From NCBI GenBank assembly GCA_024692925.1, contig JAILLX010000017.1:1-6840 (forward strand): a stretch of 6,840 nt of DNA. Reading direction: 5' to 3'. Every line of letters begins with the position of its first letter. The first letter of the stretch is position 1. This stretch comes from a bacterium (lineage in GTDB: Bacteria > Pseudomonadota > Alphaproteobacteria > Rs-D84 > CACZYB01). This document shows positions 1 through 6,123 of this stretch, in pieces. The notes below the pieces were generated by a model, which saw only the letters and a program-made list of their open reading frames with translations, did not search any database and was not told the DNA's origin. The position numbers and the translations under genes were made by a program.

Positions 1-42
1 ATTGATAAAAATTTAAGAAAGTTGTCAGTTTGCATTTTTTAT

Positions 43-71
43 TTGTTTTTACTTGTTTAATACTCTATTAT
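43..71 (+). promoter_or_regulatory. weak candidate promoter for dusB
   Basis: A TTGTTT at 43-48 and a TATTAT at 66-71 are separated by 17 bases, which would place a transcription start near 78, about 35 bases before dusB. Both boxes are imperfect, and such matches are common by chance in DNA this AT-rich. No better pair was seen in the first 111 bases. Confidence 0.3.
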
Positions 72-101
72 ATAGCATATCATAAAATTTACTTTAGGAC
101 A

Positions 102-106
102 AGAGG
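102..106 (+). promoter_or_regulatory. ribosome binding site supporting the TTG start of dusB
   Basis: AGAGG lies five bases before a TTG codon at 112. This spacing, together with the fit of the resulting N-terminus to the DusB family, decides in favour of the TTG start. There is no in-frame ATG nearby that would keep the FMN-binding start of the barrel. Confidence 0.7.
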
Positions 107-111
107 TTAAT

Positions 112-1113
112 TTGTTAAAACCTATAAAGTTAAAAAATATAGAAATTAAAAATCCGGTTATCCTTGCTCCACAGGCTGGGATTACGGATTTGCCGTTCCG
201 AAATTTGGTTTCAAGTTTTGGTGGAAAAGAATATTCTACTTCACTTACTGTTTCTGAAATGGTGCCATCTGCTTCACAGGTGTATCTTTTGAACAGAAAA
301 AAGGGTAATGATAAAATTAAACGTCTTTATGAAAGATATTCTTCTGATACTTTAACTTCTGTTCAAATCTTTGGAAATGATCCTGAAATTATGGGTGAGA
401 GTGCAAAAATTAACGAAGAATTAGGTGCAGATATAATTGATATTAATATGGGATGCCCAGTAAATAAAATTGTAAAAAATGGTTGTGGTTCTGATTTGTT
501 AAGGAATCCTGATTTAGCTTCAAAAATAATTAGGAAAGTTGTCGATTCTGTAAAAATACCGGTCAGTGTGAAAATAAGGGCAGGTTGGGATTTCAACCAT
601 AAAAATGCTCCTGATTTCGCAAAAATGATTGAGGATTCTGGTGCTTCGATGGTCGCAATTCATGGTCGAACTCGAAGTCAACTTTATTCTGGGCATGCCG
701 ATTTGAATATAATAAAAGATGTAAAATCAAGTGTATCCATTCCAGTTGTGGGAAATGGTGATATCTTTACAGTGGAAGATGCAAAAAATATGTTGGAATA
801 TACAGGTGTCGATGGTGTTATGGTTGGCAGGGGTATTTATGGTGCTCCGTGGTTTTTATATCATATAGTATATTTTCTAAAAACTGGTGAAAAATTGCCT
901 GAACCAACAGTTTCGGAGAAAAAAGACATACTTTTAAAGCATATTTCAGCTATGATTGATTATTATGGCGAAAAAACTGGTATGTTTAATGCAAGAAAAC
1001 ATATTGCATGGTATTCAAAAGGTTTAAGAAATTCCGCAGAATTTAGAAATTTTGTAAATAATTCTGAAAATATCAATGAAGTTTATGAATTTATTGAGAA
1101 ATTATTCAAATAA
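112..1113 (+). CDS. dusB: tRNA-dihydrouridine synthase, DusB/NifR3 type
   Basis: FMN- and NADPH-dependent cytoplasmic enzyme that reduces specific uridines in the D-loop of tRNA to dihydrouridine. The 333-residue length fits the family. Visible landmarks are the N-terminal flavin-binding motif APQAGITDLPFR (19-30), the NMGCPVNKIVKNGCG signature (112-126) with catalytic Cys115, Lys154 in VSVKIRAGW, HGRT (184-187), GNGD (214-217) and GRG (239-241) at the end of the TIM barrel. The C-terminal tRNA-binding helical part carries ARKHIAWYSKG (294-304). These features are typical of the DusB branch, though a general Dus assignment is safer than the exact uridine target. The start is TTG, supported by AGAGG five bases upstream. 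In many alphaproteobacteria dusB (nifR3) precedes ntrBC. Here a rodZ-like gene follows instead, after 84 bases, so the nitrogen-regulation linkage is absent. Confidence 0.93.
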   Translation: MLKPIKLKNIEIKNPVILAPQAGITDLPFRNLVSSFGGKEYSTSLTVSEMVPSASQVYLLNRKKGNDKIKRLYERYSSDTLTSVQIFGNDPEIMGESAKINEELGADIIDINMGCPVNKIVKNGCGSDLLRNPDLASKIIRKVVDSVKIPVSVKIRAGWDFNHKNAPDFAKMIEDSGASMVAIHGRTRSQLYSGHADLNIIKDVKSSVSIPVVGNGDIFTVEDAKNMLEYTGVDGVMVGRGIYGAPWFLYHIVYFLKTGEKLPEPTVSEKKDILLKHISAMIDYYGEKTGMFNARKHIAWYSKGLRNSAEFRNFVNNSENINEVYEFIEKLFK

Positions 1114-1148
1114 AAATCACTAAAATATTACAAAAATATTGATTCCTG

Positions 1149-1175
1149 AAAAAAATAATAGTACTCTTATTTTTT
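1149..1175 (+). terminator. possible weak hairpin after dusB
   Basis: AAAAAATAA (1150-1158) pairs with TTATTTTTT (1167-1175) around an eight-base loop, 36 bases after the dusB stop. The stem is entirely A-T, so as a terminator it would be weak. It may equally be a chance product of base composition. Confidence 0.3.
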
Positions 1176-1197
1176 GATAGGATAATTTATAAGAAAA

Positions 1198-2274
1198 ATG
1201 GGGGTTTTTATGGGATACAATGAAAAAGAATTAAAGGAAAAATTAGAACAAGAAAAAGATACAATTGTGCTTCCTTCAAAAAAGGAAACTATTGGCGATA
1301 TCCTTAAAAATAAACGTTTAGAAACTGGTAAAACAATTGATGAAATTTCTGATTATTTAAGAATCAAAGCTCAGTATTTATCTGCTTTAGAGGAAAATAA
1401 TTTTAATAAATTACCAGGAAGTGCTTATGTTATTGGTTTTATAAAATCGTATGCATCCTATCTTTCCCTTGATGTTAATGCTATTGTTATTCAATATAAA
1501 CAGGAAACTGGCGGATTTTCTCAATCAAATAATAATGATTTAGCAGAAGATGAAAATGTTCTTATAAAGGATCCAACAATTAACAGTAACCATATTATTA
1601 TCGCAAGTATTATTGTTCTTTTTGGTATAATATTTGTATCTGTGACTGGCTCAAAGGATGCTGAAAATGTTGTGGAAAATGATAATCAAATTACCGAAGA
1701 TTTAGAAATTTCAATAAAACAGGATAATATTTCATCTGATAATCTTGATGTCGGTGATGATGTTGTAAAATTAACGAACGAGCCTAAACAAGATTTGAAA
1801 ATTTCAACACCTGAATTTTTTGAAACAAAGATAGATTCTGTTGATATTAAAAAGGATGAGCTTAAACCTGTTGTACCAGAAACTGTTGAACAAAAGGTTG
1901 TTGAAGAAGAGTATATTCCAAAGGAATATGGTGTTGAAAATAAGGAAAATTCCAATATTTATATAAAAGCTACTAAAAAAGTTTGGGTAAAACTTAAAAA
2001 AGACGGACTTTATAAATATGATACTGAACTTGGTGATATAGGAAGTGGTATTACGATATTTGAAACAATTTTGGAAGAAGGAGATGTATTTTATATTCCG
2101 CAAGGTGATTCTTATTATTTAACTATTGGAAATGCACAGGGTGTAAATATTTATGCTGATGGTACTTTGATAGCTCCACTTTCAAAAAAAGAAGTGTCTA
2201 GACATAACATTGAAATGGATGTTGAAAAACTTAAAAATGGTACTGCTTATGTAAGAAATAGGATTGTAGAATAA
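1198..2274 (+). CDS. rodZ: RodZ-like membrane-anchored helix-turn-helix protein
   Basis: RodZ proteins connect the MreB cytoskeleton to the cell-wall elongation machinery and help set cell shape. The domain order is typical. A RodZ-type helix-turn-helix spans about 31-100 (including IGDILKNKRLETGKTIDEIS). One membrane helix lies at about 132-150 (HIIIASIIVLFGIIFVSV). An acidic, low-complexity linker runs to about 250, followed by a C-terminal DUF4115-like beta domain at about 253-350 with the GNAQG turn (311-315). The expected topology is N-terminus in the cytoplasm and C-terminus in the periplasm. The start is ambiguous: ATG 1198 lacks a well-placed ribosome binding site, whereas an in-frame ATG at 1210 has GGGGG five bases before it and would give 354 residues. 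The stop overlaps the hisS start by one base, so the two are probably co-translated. The role is inferred from architecture. Some alphaproteobacterial members are annotated only as HTH-domain proteins. Confidence 0.85.
   Translation: MGVFMGYNEKELKEKLEQEKDTIVLPSKKETIGDILKNKRLETGKTIDEISDYLRIKAQYLSALEENNFNKLPGSAYVIGFIKSYASYLSLDVNAIVIQYKQETGGFSQSNNNDLAEDENVLIKDPTINSNHIIIASIIVLFGIIFVSVTGSKDAENVVENDNQITEDLEISIKQDNISSDNLDVGDDVVKLTNEPKQDLKISTPEFFETKIDSVDIKKDELKPVVPETVEQKVVEEEYIPKEYGVENKENSNIYIKATKKVWVKLKKDGLYKYDTELGDIGSGITIFETILEEGDVFYIPQGDSYYLTIGNAQGVNIYADGTLIAPLSKKEVSRHNIEMDVEKLKNGTAYVRNRIVE
1200..1204 (+). promoter_or_regulatory. G-run that may be the ribosome binding site for an alternative rodZ start
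   Basis: GGGGG sits five bases before the ATG at 1210 and could pair with the anti-Shine-Dalgarno CCUCC using one G-U pair. The nearest other candidate, AGGA at 1179-1182, is 15 bases from ATG 1198, which is too far for a good site. The site therefore favours translation starting at 1210. Confidence 0.45.
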
Positions 2275-3635
2275 TGTCAAAAAAACAAATAAATACAAAA
2301 GTTTTATCCGGATTTGTTGAACTTTTACCTGAACAACAATTTATTTTTGATTGTATAAAGAGCAGGGTTGAACTTTCATATGCTAAGGCGGGTTATGTTG
2401 CAATTGACACCCCTGTGATTGAAAAGTCAGAAGTTCTTTTTGCAAAGGCTGGTGGTGATACTGAAAAACAAGTTTACAGGTTTACAAAAGGTGATAATGA
2501 TTTATCTCTTCGTTTTGATTTAACCGTTCCGTTTGCAAGGTATGTTTCCGAACACTATAATGATTTGGTATTTCCGTTTAAACGTTATCATATTGCAAAA
2601 GTTTACCGTGGTGAACGTGCACAAAAGGGACGTTATCGTGAATTTTATCAGGCGGATATTGATATTGTTTCAGAAGATAGTCTTTCTGTGATGTATGATG
2701 TTGATATAATTTCAACTTTGGCAAAAACCATTGAAAATCTAAGTAATTTGTGTTCCCTTGGCAACTTTAAAATGAAAATTTCAAATCGAAAAATTTGGGA
2801 TGGTTTTTTTGAAGAATTTTCTATTTCTGGTGAACAAAAGGCATCAATAATGAACATTATTGATAAAAAGGCTAAAATTACAGCCGAAGTTTTTGATACT
2901 GAACTTTCAGAAAGGGTTAAAAATCCTAATGTTGAAAAACTTATAAAAGAGTTGTTTGAACTTGAATTTATTCCGAATGTTGGTGTTTCGATTCCTGAAA
3001 AATATCATTCTGATTTTGCTTTTATAAATGATAATGAAAAAATGAAACAGGGGATTCGTGAACTTGAGGTTGTAATGAAGTCGCTTGAAACAATTTCAAA
3101 AGATAGATTTGTTATTGATTTATCCATTGTTCGTGGACTTGATTATTATACTGGTACGGTTTTTGAAACTTTCCTTGAAAATTATCCAGAGTTTGGTTCT
3201 GTTTCAAGTGGTGGTCGTTATGAAAATCTTTGCGACAACTACACTGATAAGAAAATTTGTGGAGTAGGTGGTTCGATTGGTCTTTCAAGGTTGTTTATTC
3301 CTTTGATTGAAAGTGGTGCTATATCAGAAAATAACATTAGCAAAAGTATGATTGATGTTTTAGTTCTTCCTCAAGGTGAAAATTGCTATTTTCGTGCTTT
3401 TGAAATAAAAAATAAAATTTTGAACGAAACTATTTATAAAACATCTATTATTTATGAAAATAAAAAGTTTAAAAAATTGATGGAATACGCAAACAAAGTT
3501 GGTGCAAAATATGTTGTAATTATTGGCGAAGATGAAGTTGCAAATAATACCGTTTCTGTAAAAAATATGATTACTGGTGAACAACAAACTGTATCTATAA
3601 ATGATGCTTTGGAAATAATAAAAGAAAAGGTTTAA
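2274..3635 (+). CDS. hisS: histidyl-tRNA synthetase
   Basis: Class II cytoplasmic synthetase that joins histidine to tRNA-His using ATP. The protein has 453 residues. The catalytic core contains motif 1 around YVAIDTPVIEKSEVLFAKAG (41-60). The motif 2 region reads YRGERAQKGRYREFYQADID (111-130). The histidine-specific signature RGLDYYTGTVFE spans 287-298, and motif 3 (GVGGSIGLSRL) spans 330-340. A C-terminal anticodon-binding domain follows from about 358 (IDVLVLPQGEN). The motif 2 end, REFYQADID, differs from the RQFHQ form of the E. coli enzyme. It resembles the form seen in several alphaproteobacterial, Bacteroidetes and eukaryotic or archaeal enzymes. The ATG overlaps the rodZ stop (TAATG), with AGGA at 2260-2263 ten bases upstream. 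In many proteobacteria ispG lies between rodZ and hisS; here it does not. prfA follows after 18 bases. Confidence 0.96.
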   Translation: MSKKQINTKVLSGFVELLPEQQFIFDCIKSRVELSYAKAGYVAIDTPVIEKSEVLFAKAGGDTEKQVYRFTKGDNDLSLRFDLTVPFARYVSEHYNDLVFPFKRYHIAKVYRGERAQKGRYREFYQADIDIVSEDSLSVMYDVDIISTLAKTIENLSNLCSLGNFKMKISNRKIWDGFFEEFSISGEQKASIMNIIDKKAKITAEVFDTELSERVKNPNVEKLIKELFELEFIPNVGVSIPEKYHSDFAFINDNEKMKQGIRELEVVMKSLETISKDRFVIDLSIVRGLDYYTGTVFETFLENYPEFGSVSSGGRYENLCDNYTDKKICGVGGSIGLSRLFIPLIESGAISENNISKSMIDVLVLPQGENCYFRAFEIKNKILNETIYKTSIIYENKKFKKLMEYANKVGAKYVVIIGEDEVANNTVSVKNMITGEQQTVSINDALEIIKEKV

Positions 3636-3653
3636 TTTATAAGGGTTAATATT

Positions 3654-4712
3654 ATGAATTTTGATGAAAAATTATTGCAAATAAAAGATAAGTATAAAGA
3701 GCTTGAACAACAACTTATGGGAACTTTTGAAGACCCAAAAGAAATGGCAAAAGTTTCAAAAGAATATTCTGATTTAAAGGAAGTTGTTGTCCTTATCGAT
3801 GATTATCTTAAAACCGAAGATAATATGAAACAAGCCGAAGAAATGATGAAGGATGATTCGTTAAAGGAAATGGCTGAGCTTGAATATTATGAGTGTAAAG
3901 ACAAACTTCCTGAAATAGAAAAGCAAATAAAAATTGCTCTTCTTCCAAAGGATGAAGCTGATGATAAAAATGCGATTTTGGAAATTCGTGCTGGTACCGG
4001 TGGTGATGAGGCTGCAATTTTTGCTGGTGACTTATTTAATATGTATAAATGTTATGCTGAACTTAAAGGTTGGAAACTTGAAGTTATAAGTTATCATGAA
4101 AACGAAGCTGGTGGTTTTAAGGAAATTATTTCGAATATTACGGGTAAGGGTGTTTTCGGTCGTCTTAAATTTGAATCTGGTGCCCATCGTGTTCAAAGGG
4201 TTCCTGAAACTGAATCACAGGGGCGTGTTCATACCTCCGCCGCAACGGTTGCTGTTATGCCAGAGGCAGAGGAAATTGATATTGAAATTTTGGATAAGGA
4301 TTTGCGAATTGATACCTACCGTGCAAGTGGTGCCGGTGGTCAGCACGTTAATAAAACGGATTCTGCTATACGTATTACCCATATTCCAACAAATACTGTT
4401 GTCCAATGTCAGGATGAACGCTCCCAGTTTAAAAACAAAGAGCGTGCAATGAAAATGCTTCGTTCAAAACTTTATGAAGCACAACGTGAAAAAATTGATT
4501 CGGAACGTGCTGGTCTTCGTAAATCACAGGTTGGAACAGGGGACAGAAGTGATAAAATAAGAACCTATAATTATCCTCAAAATCGTGTCACGGATCATCG
4601 TGTAAATCTTACATTATATAAATTGGACTATGTAATGCGTGGCGAGGCTTTGGATGAAGTTATTGATAAACTTATTACAGAAGATCAAATTCAAAGGCTT
4701 TCTGAATTGTAA
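3654..4712 (+). CDS. prfA: peptide chain release factor 1
   Basis: RF1 reads the stop codons UAA and UAG in the ribosomal A site and triggers release of the finished protein. The 352-residue length is normal. Visible features are the N-terminal coiled region (1-100), GTGGDEA (114-120), the stop-codon-reading tripeptide PET (184-186, equivalent to PAT in E. coli) within [14 protein letters not shown], and [15 protein letters not shown] with the catalytic GGQ (228-230). [20 protein letters not shown] (297-316) marks the conserved C-terminal half. The P-x-T tripeptide separates it from RF2, which carries SPF. AAGGG at 3641-3645, eight bases before the ATG, is a good ribosome binding site. It is probably the last gene of the rodZ-hisS-prfA unit, since a promoter for the next gene follows. 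The gene for PrmC, which methylates the GGQ glutamine, is often next to prfA but is not found here. Confidence 0.97.
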   Translation: MNFDEKLLQIKDKYKELEQQLMGTFEDPKEMAKVSKEYSDLKEVVVLIDDYLKTEDNMKQAEEMMKDDSLKEMAELEYYECKDKLPEIEKQIKIALLPKDEADDKNAILEIRAGTGGDEAAIFAGDLFNMYKCYAELKGWKLEVISYHENEAGGFKEIISNITGKGVFGRLKFESGAHRVQRVPETESQGRVHTSAATVAVMPEAEEIDIEILDKDLRIDTYRASGAGGQHVNKTDSAIRITHIPTNTVVQCQDERSQFKNKERAMKMLRSKLYEAQREKIDSERAGLRKSQVGTGDRSDKIRTYNYPQNRVTDHRVNLTLYKLDYVMRGEALDEVIDKLITEDQIQRLSEL

Positions 4713-4729
4713 ATTTTTCAATATTTTGA

Positions 4730-4758
4730 TTGTCTATTAATCTGTTTTATGATATAAT
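4730..4758 (+). promoter_or_regulatory. sigma-70 type promoter for the two-helix membrane protein gene
   Basis: TTGTCT (4730-4735) and an exact TATAAT (4753-4758) are separated by 17 bases, starting 18 bases after the prfA stop. Transcription would begin near 4765, giving a short leader of about 25 bases before the start codon at 4791. The extended sequence ATATAAT recurs in the next two promoters. Confidence 0.75.
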
Positions 4759-4780
4759 AAAGCAGTTATTGTTTAATATG

Positions 4781-4785
4781 GGAGG
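4781..4785 (+). promoter_or_regulatory. strong ribosome binding site
   Basis: GGAGG, a full match to the Shine-Dalgarno core, lies five bases before ATG 4791. It is the best-matching site in the window and supports the reality of this unrecognised gene. Confidence 0.8.
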
Positions 4786-4790
4786 TTTAC

Positions 4791-5135
4791 ATGGTAAAGA
4801 AAACAACAAAAACAAAGTCACAATCAGTTTCTCGTGCAGTAAAAACAAAAGTTAAATCTGCACCAAAGGCAAGCTACAATTATAACGAAGAATTCCATTT
4901 GCTTGATTCGTTGCTTACAAGGACAAAACGTATTAAATTTCAACAATGGGTATATTCGTTAATGCTCATTATACTTTTTGTTCCTCTCTTGTTTAAAGGT
5001 GATTCAAGTCAAGCTTATTTAACAATGGCAATTGTTTGCTTATTTGGATTATTTTTCAGTGTTTATATTGCTCAATCAAACAGAATATTGGTTTTGCTAA
5101 CACAAATCAAATATACTCTTGAAAAAGATAAATAA
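4791..5135 (+). CDS. small membrane protein of unknown function, two predicted helices
   Basis: I do not recognise this 114-residue protein. Residues 1-30 form a strongly basic, Lys/Thr/Ser-rich tail (MVKKTTKTKSQSVSRAVKTK and on). A short mixed region follows (31-51). Two hydrophobic stretches lie at about 52-68 (VYSLMLIILFVPLLF) and 76-94 (AYLTMAIVCLFGLFFSVYIA), joined by a short polar turn (KGDSSQ). A charged 20-residue C-terminal tail ends in EKDK. With basic residues flanking both helices, a hairpin with both ends in the cytoplasm is likely. The gene is well supported: it has its own TTGTCT/TATAAT promoter, a GGAGG ribosome binding site and a hairpin terminator just after the stop, so it forms a single-gene unit. 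It occupies the place where prmC often follows prfA but shows no methyltransferase motif. The basic tail could bind nucleic acid or acidic lipid, but nothing in the sequence proves that. Confidence 0.8.
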   Translation: MVKKTTKTKSQSVSRAVKTKVKSAPKASYNYNEEFHLLDSLLTRTKRIKFQQWVYSLMLIILFVPLLFKGDSSQAYLTMAIVCLFGLFFSVYIAQSNRILVLLTQIKYTLEKDK

Positions 5136-5156
5136 TGCTAAAATTCAAATAGTTAT

Positions 5157-5191
5157 AAAATACCTTGCTTTTCAAAGTTGGGTATTTTTTT
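5157..5191 (+). terminator. intrinsic terminator after the membrane protein gene
   Basis: AAAATACC (5157-5164) pairs with GGTATTTT (5181-5188), and the run of T continues to 5191. The 16-base loop can itself pair partly (CTT at 5168-5170 with AAG at 5175-5177). The hairpin begins 21 bases after the stop codon. Confidence 0.75.
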
Positions 5192-5230
5192 ATAAATTCA
5201 AACAAGCACTTTAATTTTTTTTGAAAAATA

Positions 5231-5260
5231 TTGACAATTTTCTTTTTTTGTTAATATAAT
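5231..5260 (+). promoter_or_regulatory. consensus sigma-70 promoter for the 60-residue protein gene
   Basis: Exact TTGACA (5231-5236) and exact TATAAT (5255-5260) are separated by 18 bases. Transcription should start near 5267, about 39 bases before the start codon. Two perfect boxes suggest strong, basal expression. No operator-like repeat is obvious around it. Confidence 0.85.
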
Positions 5261-5294
5261 ACTAACAGATTTGGAAATGAATCTAAATTTAATA

Positions 5295-5300
5295 AAGAGG
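5295..5300 (+). promoter_or_regulatory. ribosome binding site of the 60-residue protein gene
   Basis: AAGAGG lies five bases before ATG 5306, the same arrangement as at dusB and rpsI. It supports translation of this short gene. Confidence 0.75.
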
Positions 5301-5305
5301 TAAAG

Positions 5306-5488
5306 ATGAAAAAAGATTTTAAAGTATCATACAATACTAAAATGATGTTTGAAGCATGTGGTATTCATATCCCTGCTAATGCTTATGAAAAAGAAAAAAC
5401 TAGTGAAAGTTTTAGAATTTCTCGAAAAACAAAGAAAAAGTTAGAAAAAATTGGTATCACTTTTAAATTCTTAGAAAAAGTAAAATAG
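5306..5488 (+). CDS. small basic protein of unknown function with an internal repeat
   Basis: I do not recognise this 60-residue protein. It is highly basic (14 Lys and 2 Arg against 7 acidic residues) and has no membrane helix or signal peptide, so it is probably cytoplasmic. Residues 5-22 (FKVSYNTKMMFEACGIHI) and 36-53 (FRISRKTKKKLEKIGITF) align without gaps at an offset of 31. F, S, T, K, E, G and I are identical, and K/R, V/I, F/L and I/F are conservative. The shared pattern is F[KR][VI]S..TK..[FL]E..GI.[IF], which could form a strand followed by a helix. This is loosely like the start of ribbon-helix-helix proteins, but that fold is not shown. It has a consensus promoter, a good ribosome binding site and a strong terminator, forming a single-gene unit just before the ribosomal protein operon. 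Coding is likely but unproven; the transcript might also act as RNA. Confidence 0.72.
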   Translation: MKKDFKVSYNTKMMFEACGIHIPANAYEKEKTSESFRISRKTKKKLEKIGITFKFLEKVK

Positions 5489-5493
5489 TATTT

Positions 5494-5524
5494 TCCCCTC
5501 AATCAAAAGGTTGGGGGATTTTTT
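5494..5524 (+). terminator. strong intrinsic terminator after the 60-residue protein gene
   Basis: TCCCC-TCAATC (5494-5504) folds onto GGTTGGGGGA (5509-5518) around an AAAA loop, with two G-U pairs or one bulged T depending on register. Six T follow (5519-5524). It starts six bases after the stop codon and is the most GC-rich hairpin in the window. Confidence 0.88.
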
Positions 5525-5537
5525 ATTTATAAAACAA

Positions 5538-5557
5538 TACGGTATTATATTACCGTA
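5538..5557. repeat. perfect inverted repeat upstream of the rplM promoter
   Basis: TACGGTA (5538-5544) and TACCGTA (5551-5557) are exact inverted copies separated by six bases. It ends 31 bases before the rplM -35 box, centred about 78 bases before the expected start of transcription. It has no T-run on the + strand, so it is not a terminator in the gene direction. It could be a regulator-binding site or a chance palindrome. Confidence 0.55.
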
Positions 5558-5588
5558 GAAGAAAAATCTAGAAAAACTCTTAATTTTC

Positions 5589-5619
5589 TTGACATTTGGA
5601 AAAATTATTGTAATATAAT
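5589..5619 (+). promoter_or_regulatory. promoter of the rplM-rpsI ribosomal protein operon
   Basis: Exact TTGACA (5589-5594) and exact TATAAT (5614-5619) stand 19 bases apart, longer than the usual 17. An overlapping TAATAT at 5611-5616 would give 16. Transcription should begin near 5626, leaving a leader of only about 24 bases, too short for an elaborate leader structure. Confidence 0.75.
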
Positions 5620-5649
5620 CACGTTTAACAAACAAAAAGGTAAATTAAA

Positions 5650-6123
5650 ATGGTTCAAAAAACATATAGTGCAAAACCATCTGAAGTTGAAGCAAAATGG
5701 TATGTTATTGATGCAAAGGACGTTGTTCTTGGTCGTCTTGCTGCTATTATTGCAACATATCTTCGTGGTAAACATAAACCAACATATTCACCAAACATTG
5801 ATTGCGGTGATCATATTATCGTTATCAATGCTGAAAAGGTTGGTGTGACTGGTAATAAACTCGAAAATAACAAATTCTTCTGGCATACTGCATATATTGG
5901 CGGTATTAAAGAAAGACTTTGGAGTGCTATTCTTGGTGGTCGTCATCCTGAACGTCTTATTATAAAGGCTGTTGAAAGAATGATTTCAAGAAATGCTCTT
6001 GGTCGTGCTCAAATGAAAAAACTTCACGTTTATGCAGGAAGTGAACATCCACATGCTGCTCAAAAACCAGAAGTTCTCGATGTATTAAAGATGAACTCTA
6101 AAAATAAGAAAAGAGGTGCATAA
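5650..6123 (+). CDS. rplM: 50S ribosomal protein L13
   Basis: Early-assembling 23S rRNA-binding protein of the large subunit. All 157 residues fit the family, including GRLA (28-31), [20 protein letters not shown] (39-58), [12 protein letters not shown] (59-70), IGGIKER (83-89) and VYAGSEHPH (127-135). The N-terminus, [18 protein letters not shown] (6-23), and the extra C-terminal tail (about 142-157) match the alphaproteobacterial form, which is longer than the E. coli protein of 142 residues. The start at ATG 5650 has AAGG at 5637-5640, nine bases upstream. It is the first gene of a unit with rpsI, whose ATG overlaps its stop by one base. Confidence 0.97.
   Translation: MVQKTYSAKPSEVEAKWYVIDAKDVVLGRLAAIIATYLRGKHKPTYSPNIDCGDHIIVINAEKVGVTGNKLENNKFFWHTAYIGGIKERLWSAILGGRHPERLIIKAVERMISRNALGRAQMKKLHVYAGSEHPHAAQKPEVLDVLKMNSKNKKRGA

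Noticed and set aside
1..35. ATG on the - strand at 33-35 opening a frame that runs off the left edge, a possible divergent gene
   Set aside because: There is no ribosome binding site before it and only 11 codons are visible with no recognisable motif. Sequence to the left is needed.
15..50. TTGTCA at 22-27 as a better -35 box for dusB
   Set aside because: At a 16-18 base spacing the matching -10 position is a T-run without any TATAAT-like box.
1..60. Frame 1 is open from the window edge to a TAA at 58-60, possibly the end of an upstream gene
   Set aside because: Only 19 codons of unremarkable sequence. An opening of this length is expected fairly often by chance in AT-rich DNA, and no family is recognisable.
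1686..2103. Two open frames on the - strand inside rodZ
   Set aside because: Their Phe/Ile/Ser-rich translations are typical of the complement of Lys/Glu/Asp-rich coding sequence, with no start signals.
3085..3267. 60-codon open frame inside hisS on the + strand
   Set aside because: It lies wholly within the conserved HisRS signature region (RGLDYYTG) in another frame, with no ribosome binding site, and is a shadow.
4096..4452. 118-codon open frame inside prfA on the + strand
   Set aside because: It overlaps the most conserved part of RF1, including GGQ. The length reflects the constrained codons of the real gene.
5136..5305. Possible non-coding RNA between the two unknown genes
   Set aside because: The interval is accounted for by a terminator for one gene and a promoter for the next, with no room for a separate transcript.
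5620..5649. Possible L13-binding autoregulatory leader before rplM
   Set aside because: The predicted leader is only about 24 bases of A-rich sequence with no hairpin. The palindrome at 5538-5557 is upstream of the promoter and so not in the mRNA.
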